Shown here: one piece after another, positions 1-5,795 of the stretch
How the letters are laid out: every line of letters starts with the position of its first letter
Position numbering within the stretch: position 1 is the stretch's first letter
Assembly: GCA_946498265.1 (NCBI GenBank)
Contig: CAMMNR010000107.1
Location: 1 to 6,251 of the forward strand
Direction of reading: 5' to 3'
Length of the DNA: 6,251 nucleotides
Source of the DNA: an uncultured Clostridium sp.
GTDB lineage: Bacteria; Bacillota; Clostridia; TANB77; CAG-508
Position numbers and translations under genes: made by a program
The notes under the pieces: model-generated
Databases searched by the model: none
What the model was told of the DNA's origin: nothing
What the model saw: the letters and a program-made list of their open reading frames with translations, nothing else

Positions 1-398
1 AAATCTTGTCTTTTATCATATAATTTTTTACCTTTACCAATACCTAATTCTAGTTTTACAAAACTACCTTTAAAATATAAAGATATAGGGATAAGTGAAA
101 ATCCTTTTTGTTTTATCAAACCAATTAATTTATTTATTTCTTTTCTATTTAATAATAATTTTCTATTTCGTAAAGGATCTTTATTAAAAATGCTTCCATG
201 TTCGTATGGACTTATATGCATACCTATTATATATGCTTCGCCATTTTTTATAATTGCATAACTATCTTTTAAATTAACTTTTCCTGCTCTAATAGATTTT
301 ATTTCTGTTCCTGAAAGTACAATTCCAGCTTCTAATTTATCTTCGATAAAGTAATTATGATATGCAGTTGGATTTTTTGCTATTAATTTTGTATTCAT
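1..398 (-). CDS. smpB: SsrA-binding protein SmpB (3' end cut off)
   Basis: SmpB binds tmRNA (SsrA) and carries it to stalled ribosomes in trans-translation. The visible 132 residues begin MNTKLIAKNPTAYHNYFIED and include the family signatures LSGTEIKSIRAGKVNLKDSYA (residues about 28-48), a HISPYEHG segment, RNRKLLLNRKEI, and the near-C-terminal GKGKKLYDKRQD. The family is usually about 150-155 residues, so only the last roughly 20, the basic tail, lie beyond the left edge. The start is ATG at 398-396 with a GAGG ribosome binding site at 410-407, 8 nt upstream. The gene follows the 151-residue membrane protein gene on the same strand after an 80-bp gap. That gap holds smpB's own promoter and a long inverted repeat covering the ribosome binding site. 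The tmRNA gene is not in the window; it often lies just downstream of smpB, which here would be off the left edge. The family identity is clear from sequence. Confidence 0.95.
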   Translation of the reverse strand, partial: MNTKLIAKNPTAYHNYFIEDKLEAGIVLSGTEIKSIRAGKVNLKDSYAIIKNGEAYIIGMHISPYEHGSIFNKDPLRNRKLLLNRKEINKLIGLIKQKGFSLIPISLYFKGSFVKLELGIGKGKKLYDKRQD

Positions 399-473
399 TT
401 TTAATACCTCTTAAAATCAGATTTTATTTATTATATCATAAATCTAAAAATTTTAAAAGGTATTAAAAATGAA
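394..473 (-). repeat. 24-bp inverted repeat covering the smpB ribosome binding site
   Basis: Arms 394-417 and 450-473 match in 23 of 24 positions. The one DNA mismatch (410/457) becomes a G-U pair in minus-strand RNA, so all 24 positions can pair in the sense transcript. A further 6-bp pair (419-424 with 440-445) extends the stem toward the loop. The 3' arm contains smpB's GAGG and its ATG. No U-run follows the stem, so it is not a standard terminator. The likely role, inferred here, is to silence smpB translation on read-through transcripts from the upstream gene. Confidence 0.8.
430..458 (-). promoter_or_regulatory. smpB promoter, extended -10
   Basis: On the minus strand a perfect TATAAT (435-430) is preceded by TGA (438-436), giving an extended -10. 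A weak TTTTAA -35 lies 17 bp further upstream (458-453). Transcription would start near 423, about 25 nt before the smpB ATG. The promoter sits in the loop region of the 394-473 inverted repeat. Confidence 0.65.
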
Positions 474-477
474 GTTT

Positions 478-933
478 TTAATCTCTGTCTTTATAGCTTG
501 AATTTGTAAATTGTGTTGAATAATACCATACAAGAGCAATTATCGCAATTGTAGCTATACCTATAATAAGCCAAGTCCAAGTTGTTGCATTCATTCCCAT
601 AAATGTTGTTGTTCCATCTGTTGAAGTTCTTACAGCTGTGTAACCATTATTGTTTGCTGTCCTATTATTAGTATCTTTTTTAGTATTATCATTATTTCCA
701 TTTTCCTTAATAGAATTAGCAACATTATTCATTCCGTTTTCTGCTTTATTTGTCATATTCTTTGTGATATTTGCAGCACCATTGACAGTGTCTTTTATTG
801 CATTTTCAGCTCCACCAACAACATTTTGTGCCCCATGTGCAGCATCATTTAAAGCATCATTGGCAAAACATAGGGAAGATGAAAAAACAATTGTTAAAAT
901 AGTGATTAGACCAATTAATAGTTTCCTATTCAT
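478..933 (-). CDS. Exported membrane-anchored protein with 11-residue repeats, unknown function
   Basis: I do not recognise this 151-residue protein as a named family. Residues 1-24 form a signal peptide (MNRKLL, a hydrophobic core, then SSLCFA before NDA); the Cys is not in a proper lipobox. Residues 34-77 fall into four consecutive 11-residue units with the rough pattern xxxNxVNxAEN: GAQNVVGGAEN, AIKDTVNGAAN, ITKNMTNKAEN and GMNNVANSIKE. This is probably an amphipathic helix like those of LEA-type or YtxH-like proteins. Residues 78-97 are an Asn/Asp/Lys-rich linker, and residues 119-138 (starting WTWLIIG) are a transmembrane helix with a short charged tail, KDRD. The predicted topology is repeat domain outside, tail inside. 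The start is ATG at 933, because AGGAGG lies at 945-940 with 6-nt spacing. An in-frame GTG at 960 would place that site inside the gene. No hairpin terminator separates it from smpB, so read-through is likely. Confidence 0.8.
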   Translation of the reverse strand: MNRKLLIGLITILTIVFSSSLCFANDALNDAAHGAQNVVGGAENAIKDTVNGAANITKNMTNKAENGMNNVANSIKENGNNDNTKKDTNNRTANNNGYTAVRTSTDGTTTFMGMNATTWTWLIIGIATIAIIALVWYYSTQFTNSSYKDRD

Positions 934-939
934 AATTTT

Positions 940-945
940 CCTCCT
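940..945 (-). promoter_or_regulatory. Ribosome binding site fixing the start of the 151-residue protein
   Basis: A perfect AGGAGG on the minus strand lies 6 nt before the ATG at 933. It rules out the longer GTG-initiated reading at 960, which would add nine residues ahead of the signal peptide. Confidence 0.85.
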
Positions 946-967
946 ATAATATTTTTGCACATTTTTC

Positions 968-1000
968 TTATGTTATAAAAATTTATTTCATATAACATAA
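968..1000. repeat. 10-bp inverted repeat upstream of the 151-residue protein gene
   Basis: TTATGTTATA (968-977) and its exact complement TATAACATAA (991-1000) are separated by 13 bp. The repeat lies 35-67 bp upstream of the start at 933, in a promoter or 5' leader position. It could be an operator for a dimeric regulator or a leader hairpin; the sequence does not say which. The surrounding stretch up to about 1113 is very AT-rich and holds no gene I can support. Confidence 0.55.
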
Positions 1001-1114
1001 AAAATGGTTTATTAATATTATGAAAAAAATGTAGAAAAATATACATGGGAAAAAATTAATTTGAAACAATATTAATATAAGGATAAATTGAATATTTTAA
1101 TAAAAAAATATAAT

Positions 1115-1156
1115 AAAAAAACTCATTTGAAATTTTTTCAAAATGAGATTTTTTTT
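1115..1156 (-). terminator. Hairpin terminator, T-runs on both sides
   Basis: CTCATTTG (1122-1129) pairs with CAAAATGAG (1139-1147) with one bulged A, and the stem extends through AAA/TTT to about 11 bp. On the minus strand it is followed by a run of T (complement of 1115-1121), and it lies 17 bp past the stop of the 135-residue gene, which it should terminate. On the plus strand it is followed by eight T (1149-1156), so it could work in both directions. Confidence 0.8.
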
Positions 1157-1163
1157 GGTAATT

Positions 1164-1571
1164 TTATTTTTTTAATCTTATTAAAATTGCAATTGCTAAT
1201 AATATAAGTAAAACTCCTATTACAATTAAAAATATAGTTAATATTTCGCCTATTCCTAATTCTGAATCAGATACACTATTTACATTACTTACTGTAGCTG
1301 ATGTATCTGTTGTATTTGTATTCGATGTATTGTTAGAAGAAGTACTATTAGATGATGAGTTATTAGTATTAGAAGTATTTTCTTCTGCAATGGCATTTTC
1401 ATCTTCTTCTACAACATTTGTATCTTCTGAAGCATTAGCAGTATCATTTGTTGAGGTACTATTTTCATCTGTTAAATTCAAATCTACAGCATATGTAAAT
1501 GTATTCAAAAAAAGTAATATACTTGATAAAACTACTAATATTATTAAGATTTTTTTATTCAATTTCAACAT
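1164..1571 (-). CDS. Exported single-pass protein with acidic and Asn/Ser/Thr-rich linker, unknown function
   Basis: This 135-residue protein has no recognisable enzymatic domain. Residues 1-28 form a signal peptide (MLKLNKK, a long hydrophobic core, then TYA before VD). Residues 30-64 are acidic and polar, including EEDENAIAEEN, and residues 65-98 are almost wholly Asn, Ser and Thr. Residues 108-132 are a strongly hydrophobic transmembrane helix ending IRLKK, a positive stop-transfer tail. The predicted topology is a disordered linker outside with the C-terminus in the cytoplasm. There is no LPXTG sortase motif. The start ATG at 1571 has a perfect AGGAGG (1585-1580) at 8-nt spacing. The gene lies 145 bp after the recombinase on the same strand and ends at a hairpin terminator. 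Its layout (signal peptide, disordered part, C-terminal helix) is the same as in the 151-residue protein downstream, but the sequences are not obviously related. Confidence 0.75.
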   Translation of the reverse strand: MLKLNKKILIILVVLSSILLFLNTFTYAVDLNLTDENSTSTNDTANASEDTNVVEEDENAIAEENTSNTNNSSSNSTSSNNTSNTNTTDTSATVSNVNSVSDSELGIGEILTIFLIVIGVLLILLAIAILIRLKK

Positions 1572-1683
1572 ATAGAAAACCTCCTAAAATTTAATCTTTT
1601 GAACTCCATTAATGATATCACAATAATAAAGTAAAAGTCTAGTATTTATATAAAAAAAATAAATTTATTCAGTATTGTCAGAT

Positions 1684-1716
1684 TTCACTTGCGATTCATT
1701 AGGCATTGCAAGTGAA
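1684..1716 (-). repeat. 9-bp perfect inverted repeat abutting the recombinase stop codon
   Basis: TTCACTTGC (1684-1692) and GCAAGTGAA (1708-1716) flank a 15-bp loop. The right arm touches the TAA stop of the recombinase gene (1719-1717). In minus-strand RNA this is a stem-loop directly after the stop. No U-run follows at once; the nearest (complement of 1652-1659) begins 25 nt further on. It may be a weak or factor-assisted terminator or an mRNA 3'-end hairpin. A protein binding site is a less likely alternative. Confidence 0.5.
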
Positions 1717-2700
1717 TTATAAATCTGCTAGTGGATTTTTTTCGACTGCATTTCTTACTTGTTCATTACTTACATGAGTATAAATTTCAGTTGTAGAGAT
1801 ACTCTCATGACCTAGTAATTCTTGCAGTGCTCTTATATCAACATTTCCATATTGATACATCAAAGTTGCAGCAGTATGTCTTAACTTGTGAACAGAATAT
1901 TTTCTTGTATCTAAACCAGCTAATGCAAGCTCTCTAGTAACTATATGTTGTACAGTCCTATTGCTAATTCTTTCTTTTCTTTCACTTAAAAACAAAGCTT
2001 TTTCAGAATGTTTTTTGTCATGTTTTATACCTTCTTTTGGTCTAACATTAATATAATCTGCTAATGCCTTCATACAAGCTTTATTTAAATAAATTGTTCT
2101 TTCTTTATTACCTTTACCAATTACATTTAATTTACATTCACTAAAATCAATATCTTTTAAATTTATTCCTACCAATTCAGATAAACGCATACCACAATTT
2201 AAAAATAAGGTAATTATAGCATAATCTCTTTCAGCATTTCTATTATCTTCATGAGAAGCAATATCAAGAAGTTTTTTACTTTCATCTAAAGATAAATATT
2301 TAGGTAATCTTTTATCCAATTTTGGGGTTTCTAAATTTTGTGCTGGATTTATTTCTATAAGATTTGCTTTACTACAAAGATAATTAAAAAATATTCTAAT
2401 AGTAGAAACTTTTCTAGCTCTTGTGGCAGCTTTACTATGATACTCATTAGTTAAATATGCTAAAAAAGCATGAATATCATCTAATGTGATTTTTTTAATT
2501 GTATCTATTGATAAATCATCTATTTTGACTTCTTTTAAATCTGTTTCTTTTGTTAAATGAAAGTGTATTTTTATAAATTTTAAAAATGTATTTAAATCAT
2601 AATTATATTCTTTTACACTATTTGGTGATTTATTCAAAATGGTTATAGAATAATCTAAAAAAGAATTTAAAAATTCTGGATTCTCATCTCTATGTATCAT
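1717..2700 (-). CDS. Tyrosine site-specific recombinase, XerC/XerD type
   Basis: A 327-residue tyrosine recombinase that cuts and rejoins DNA through a 3'-phosphotyrosine. Residues about 6-117 form the N-terminal core-binding (SAM-like) domain, and residues about 135-320 form the catalytic domain. All six active-site residues are present: R172 (in CGMRLSEL), K196 (in GKGNKER), H271 and R274 (in HKLRH), H298 (in LLGHESISTTEIYTHV) and the nucleophile Y307. Their spacing matches XerD. Length is slightly above the usual 295-305, mainly from extra residues near 45-70. The ATG at 2700 is chosen because GGAG at 2712-2709 stands 8 nt upstream; a GTG at 2709 overlaps that site. It may be the chromosomal Xer recombinase that resolves dimers at dif, or an orphan paralogue; sequence alone does not separate these. 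No phage or transposon genes flank it on either side, which favours a resident gene. Confidence 0.92.
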   Translation of the reverse strand: MIHRDENPEFLNSFLDYSITILNKSPNSVKEYNYDLNTFLKFIKIHFHLTKETDLKEVKIDDLSIDTIKKITLDDIHAFLAYLTNEYHSKAATRARKVSTIRIFFNYLCSKANLIEINPAQNLETPKLDKRLPKYLSLDESKKLLDIASHEDNRNAERDYAIITLFLNCGMRLSELVGINLKDIDFSECKLNVIGKGNKERTIYLNKACMKALADYINVRPKEGIKHDKKHSEKALFLSERKERISNRTVQHIVTRELALAGLDTRKYSVHKLRHTAATLMYQYGNVDIRALQELLGHESISTTEIYTHVSNEQVRNAVEKNPLADL

Positions 2701-2742
2701 AAGTATCACTCCATTTTTTACTATTACGAAAATTTTTCATAT

Positions 2743-2748
2743 ATTATA
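2743..2748 (-). promoter_or_regulatory. Probable -10 of the recombinase gene
   Basis: A perfect TATAAT on the minus strand lies 42 bp upstream of the ATG at 2700. I see no good -35 at the right distance, so the assignment is tentative. The 201-bp divergent region (2701-2901) also carries the promoter of the penicillin-binding protein gene. Confidence 0.4.
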
Positions 2749-2840
2749 ATGGTCTTACTGACTTTCTAATATATAAAATACATTTAATATTATATAACAA
2801 TAAGATTAAAAATGAAAGAAATTTTCAAAATATTATAACA

Positions 2841-2869
2841 TTGAATAATTTATTTAAATATGATATACT
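2841..2869 (+). promoter_or_regulatory. Promoter of the penicillin-binding protein gene
   Basis: TTGAAT (2841-2846) and TATACT (2864-2869) are separated by 17 bp, and TGA precedes the -10 (2861-2863), giving an extended -10. This is a good housekeeping (SigA-type) promoter. It predicts a short leader of about 26 nt before the ATG at 2902. Confidence 0.75.
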
Positions 2870-2901
2870 TAGAAAAATTTAATTTAAGAAGGTTTTGAAA
2901 T

Positions 2902-5463
2902 ATGTTTAATAAAAAGACAAATAGGGAACAAGATGAAATACCAAAAGCAGTAAAAAGAATGAAGAGAGATAGGGGAGAAGAACTACCTAAAGCATTAAAA
3001 CATATGGATGAAAATGAATACAATACAAAAAATCAAAAATCTAAACACAGCAAAAACAAAAAAACAAAAATAAGTAAAAAAGTAAAAAAAATTATCCTTA
3101 TTATATTAATTGTAATAATATTAGTATGTGGCATTGTTTTAGGAGTATCAGCTCATCAATGGAAAAAATTAGCACAAGAAATGATGAATAATGAAAATTC
3201 TAGTGTCTTAGACACAGATGGAAATGTGATAGCTGAACTTGGTAGTGAGAGAAAAAATATAGATATATCTATAGATCAAATGCCAGACAATCTAAAAAAT
3301 GCTTATGTTGCAATCGAGGATGAACGTTTTTACTCTCATCATGGAGTAGATATAAAAAGGACAGCATCTGCTATTGGTTCATACATAATACATTTTGGTT
3401 CTTCATCTTATGGAGGAAGTACCATAACTCAACAATTAGTAAAAAATCTAACAGGTGATTCTACAGATAGTATTTTTAGAAAAGTTAAAGAATGGTGGCA
3501 AGCATGGCAATTAGAAACATGTTTATCAAAAGATGAAATTTTAGATGGATATTTAAATATCATTTATGTTGGACCTAGTATATATGGGGTAGAAGCAGGG
3601 GCAGAATATTATTTTAGTAAAAGTTGTAATGATTTGAGCTTAGCTGAATGCGCATTTTTAGCTGGAATTAACCATTCACCTAATTCATATAACCCATTTA
3701 CAGATGAAGATAATTCCGAGAAAATTAAAAATAGGACTAATACTGTTCTTTCTAAAATGTTAGAATTAGGATACATAAATGAATCTGACGAGCAAAATGC
3801 ATCAAATGAAGTTAATAATGGATTAAATTTTAAAAAAGGGCAAATACAATCAGGAGATGGAGTTTACTCTTATCACACAGATGCTCTTATAACAGATGTA
3901 ATAAATGATGTTTCAGAAAAATATAATATTTCCGAAACATTTGCTACCAACTATGTAAATATGGCAGGTTTAACAATTAATAGTACACAGGATTCTTCTA
4001 TACAAGAACAGACAGAAACAGAATTTGAAAAAAGCAAATATATTAGACCATCTAAAAATGGAGGAGATTCCTCTCAGGCCGCAATGGTAATTATGGATCA
4101 TTCTAATGGCCAGGTATTAGCATGCGTGGGAGGTCTTGGGGAAAAAACTGAAGCTAGATCTTTAAACAGAGCAACTCAAAGTATTAGACAAACAGGATCT
4201 GCAATTAAACCTTTAGCAGTTCTTGCACCTGCAATTGATAAGAAAATAATAACAGGAGCATCTATATATGATGATACTGAAAAAGACTTTGAAGGAGGAT
4301 ATCATCCTGTAGATTATAGTAAATCATTAGGTAATATAACAGTAAGAAGAGCTGTAGAATCATCTCAAAACATCCCTTTTGTTGAAATTATGGAAGAGTT
4401 AAAACCAAAAAATTCTATCAAATACATGGAGAAAATGGGAATAACAACTTTAACTGAAGAAGATGAAAATTTGGCTTTAGCACTTGGTGGATTACAAAAT
4501 GGAATTAGTCCTTTACAAATGGCTGGTGGATATGCAACAATAGCTAATGATGGAGAATATATAGAACCTGTATTTTATAGTAGTATAAATAATAACTCAG
4601 GAGAAAAGATTTTAGAACCAAAACAAAAAACTAAAAGAGTATTTTCAAAAGAAGTTGCTTATATATTGAAAGATATTTTAACTCAACCAGTAAATGGCGC
4701 AAATGGTACTGCAACTTATTGTAAAATATCTGGTGTAGATGTAGCAGCTAAAACAGGTACTACAGATGAAAATTATGATAGATGGCTTTGTGGATTTACT
4801 CCATATTATACGGCAGTTGCTTGGTATGGATATGATCAAAATGAAACTGTAGAATTTAATAAAAGAAATCCCGCAGGTCTTTTATGGGCTAATGTAATGT
4901 CAAGAATACATGCAGGATTAAAAACAGCTACATTTGAAAAGCCAAGTGGTGTTATATCAAAAACAATATGTTCTGAAACAGGAAAAGTTGCAAGAACAGG
5001 TTGTAAAAATACATATACTGAATATTTCTTATGGCTTACTGTACCAGGTTTATGTGATGAACATTCAGGAGAAGAATTAGAAAGTAATACTGACAATAAT
5101 ATAACTAATAATGTGCAAGAAATAATTCAAAATATTACACAAGATATTGATGCAGAAGACCCTCAAGAAACACAACGAAACACAAATGCTAATAATATTA
5201 CTCAAACAAATACAAATTCAAATACTACACAAACAAATACAACTAATAATTCTACGAATACAAACCAAAATTCTAATACATCAAATAGTAACTCAAATGT
5301 ATCTCATAATGTTACAAACAATACAAATACATCAAACAATACTACAAATAGTAATAATACATCAAATAATAATACGAATTCAAATAATAATGTAACTACA
5401 AATTCTTCATCTAATACTAGCACTAGTAATATAATTGATGCAGATGATGGAACAGAACAATAG
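2902..5463 (+). CDS. Bifunctional class A penicillin-binding protein (PBP1A type)
   Basis: This 853-residue enzyme polymerises glycan strands from lipid II and crosslinks their peptides on the outer face of the membrane. Residues 1-62 are a Lys-rich cytoplasmic tail, and residues 63-84 are the membrane anchor. The GT51 glycosyltransferase domain spans about 100-290, with EDERFYSHHG (catalytic E139), GGSTITQQLVKN, RKVKE (second catalytic E197), EILDGYLNIIYVG and YGVEAGAEYYF. The transpeptidase domain spans about 390-670, with S433-A-I-K436 (nucleophile S433), S488-Q-N490 and K617-T-G619. The usual C-terminal Cys motif follows (C690, C701, C718). Residues 729-842 are an Asn/Thr/Ser-rich disordered tail that the core enzyme does not need. 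The start ATG has AAGAAGG 9 nt upstream. The gene is transcribed alone from a good promoter, divergent from the recombinase. No clear terminator follows. All catalytic residues are intact, so the enzyme should be active. I do not assign ponA or pbpF because paralogues cannot be told apart here. Confidence 0.95.
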   Translation: MFNKKTNREQDEIPKAVKRMKRDRGEELPKALKHMDENEYNTKNQKSKHSKNKKTKISKKVKKIILIILIVIILVCGIVLGVSAHQWKKLAQEMMNNENSSVLDTDGNVIAELGSERKNIDISIDQMPDNLKNAYVAIEDERFYSHHGVDIKRTASAIGSYIIHFGSSSYGGSTITQQLVKNLTGDSTDSIFRKVKEWWQAWQLETCLSKDEILDGYLNIIYVGPSIYGVEAGAEYYFSKSCNDLSLAECAFLAGINHSPNSYNPFTDEDNSEKIKNRTNTVLSKMLELGYINESDEQNASNEVNNGLNFKKGQIQSGDGVYSYHTDALITDVINDVSEKYNISETFATNYVNMAGLTINSTQDSSIQEQTETEFEKSKYIRPSKNGGDSSQAAMVIMDHSNGQVLACVGGLGEKTEARSLNRATQSIRQTGSAIKPLAVLAPAIDKKIITGASIYDDTEKDFEGGYHPVDYSKSLGNITVRRAVESSQNIPFVEIMEELKPKNSIKYMEKMGITTLTEEDENLALALGGLQNGISPLQMAGGYATIANDGEYIEPVFYSSINNNSGEKILEPKQKTKRVFSKEVAYILKDILTQPVNGANGTATYCKISGVDVAAKTGTTDENYDRWLCGFTPYYTAVAWYGYDQNETVEFNKRNPAGLLWANVMSRIHAGLKTATFEKPSGVISKTICSETGKVARTGCKNTYTEYFLWLTVPGLCDEHSGEELESNTDNNITNNVQEIIQNITQDIDAEDPQETQRNTNANNITQTNTNSNTTQTNTTNNSTNTNQNSNTSNSNSNVSHNVTNNTNTSNNTTNSNNTSNNNTNSNNNVTTNSSSNTSTSNIIDADDGTEQ
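5086..5427 (+). repeat. Low-complexity AAT/ACA-rich DNA coding the Asn/Thr/Ser tail
   Basis: About 340 bp built mostly of AAT, ACA/ACT and TCA/AGT codons, with imperfect recurring units such as AATACATCAAATAAT. It encodes residues 729-842 of the penicillin-binding protein. Such sequence is prone to length change by slippage in whole codons. An acidic tip, DADDGTEQ, follows. Confidence 0.8.
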
Positions 5464-5738
5464 CAGAGTTTTTTTATCTAATAGAAAACCCTGAAAAAGT
5501 AAATTCTATTATACTTAGTGGAACACCATACCATATACCAAAAACTAAGAATATAAAATGTAAAACTTTAATTATTTGTGGAGAAAGAGAAAAGAATAAT
5601 GTTAATATGAAAAGTGCAAAACAATTAAATAATGATATCAAAAATAGTACATTTAAGATTATACCAAATGCAGGACATGAAATTAATATTGATAATCCAG
5701 AAGAATTTGCCGATATAATTAAATTATTCTTAGAATAA
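5463..5738 (+). pseudogene. Remnant of an alpha/beta hydrolase (C-terminal part only)
   Basis: The frame is open from a stop at 5445-5447 to TAA at 5736-5738. It reads AEFFYLIENPEKVNSIILSG, then a short linker, KTLIICGERE, and FKIIPNAGHEINIDNPEEF close to its end. These match the family's strand after the nucleophile elbow, the late strand that normally precedes the catalytic acid, and the GH motif with the catalytic His. Missing are any start codon, the roughly 100 N-terminal residues with the nucleophile Ser (GxSxG), and probably the lid, since only about ten residues join the two strands. The usual Asp after the late strand is not evident. The open frame overlaps the 3' end of the penicillin-binding protein gene, and the first ATG is far inside. 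I infer a gene truncated by deletion; if translated at all it could not be a normal hydrolase. Confidence 0.75.
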
Positions 5739-5795
5739 GACACTATAAAAAATAAACAGACTGAAAACTAAATTTTTTGAAAAGGATGTGTTCTT

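Noticed and set aside
394..473. Invertible promoter flipped by the nearby recombinase
   Set aside because: The segment between the arms is only 32 bp, much shorter than known invertible promoters, and the arms are explained better as an mRNA hairpin around the smpB start.
459..502. Plus-strand mini-ORF with a copy of smpB's start region
   Set aside because: The plus strand has GGTATTAAAAATGAA followed by a 10-codon frame, but this is a consequence of the inverted repeat and the frame is antisense to the 3' end of the 151-residue gene.
650..949. Plus-strand reading frame of 99 residues
   Set aside because: It is antisense to the 151-residue protein gene, which has a strong ribosome binding site and signal peptide; this frame has neither and is a composition shadow.
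1164..1571. Sortase-anchored wall protein
   Set aside because: There is no LPXTG-like motif before the C-terminal helix, so stable membrane anchoring is the simpler reading.
1330..1575. Plus-strand reading frame of 81 residues
   Set aside because: It is antisense to the low-complexity part of the 135-residue gene, with no ribosome binding site and a biased composition that mirrors the opposite strand.
2761..2788. Possible dif site for the Xer recombinase
   Set aside because: It matches the Bacillus-type dif consensus as I remember it at about 18 of 28 positions, but the XerD-side half is poor, and such a match is not striking in DNA this AT-rich.
4836..5395. Overlapping frames inside the penicillin-binding protein gene (4836-5096 minus, 5147-5395 plus)
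   Set aside because: Both lie within a well-supported coding sequence. The second is the repetitive tail read in another frame, giving Ile/Gln-rich nonsense.
5464..5478. Terminator after the penicillin-binding protein gene
   Set aside because: A run of seven T (5469-5475) follows the stop, but I find no stem of useful strength just before it, and the run lies inside the hydrolase remnant's frame.
5474..5743. Minus-strand frame of 89 residues
   Set aside because: The plus strand of the same stretch clearly encodes a hydrolase fragment with a GH motif; the minus frame shows no domain and no ribosome binding site.
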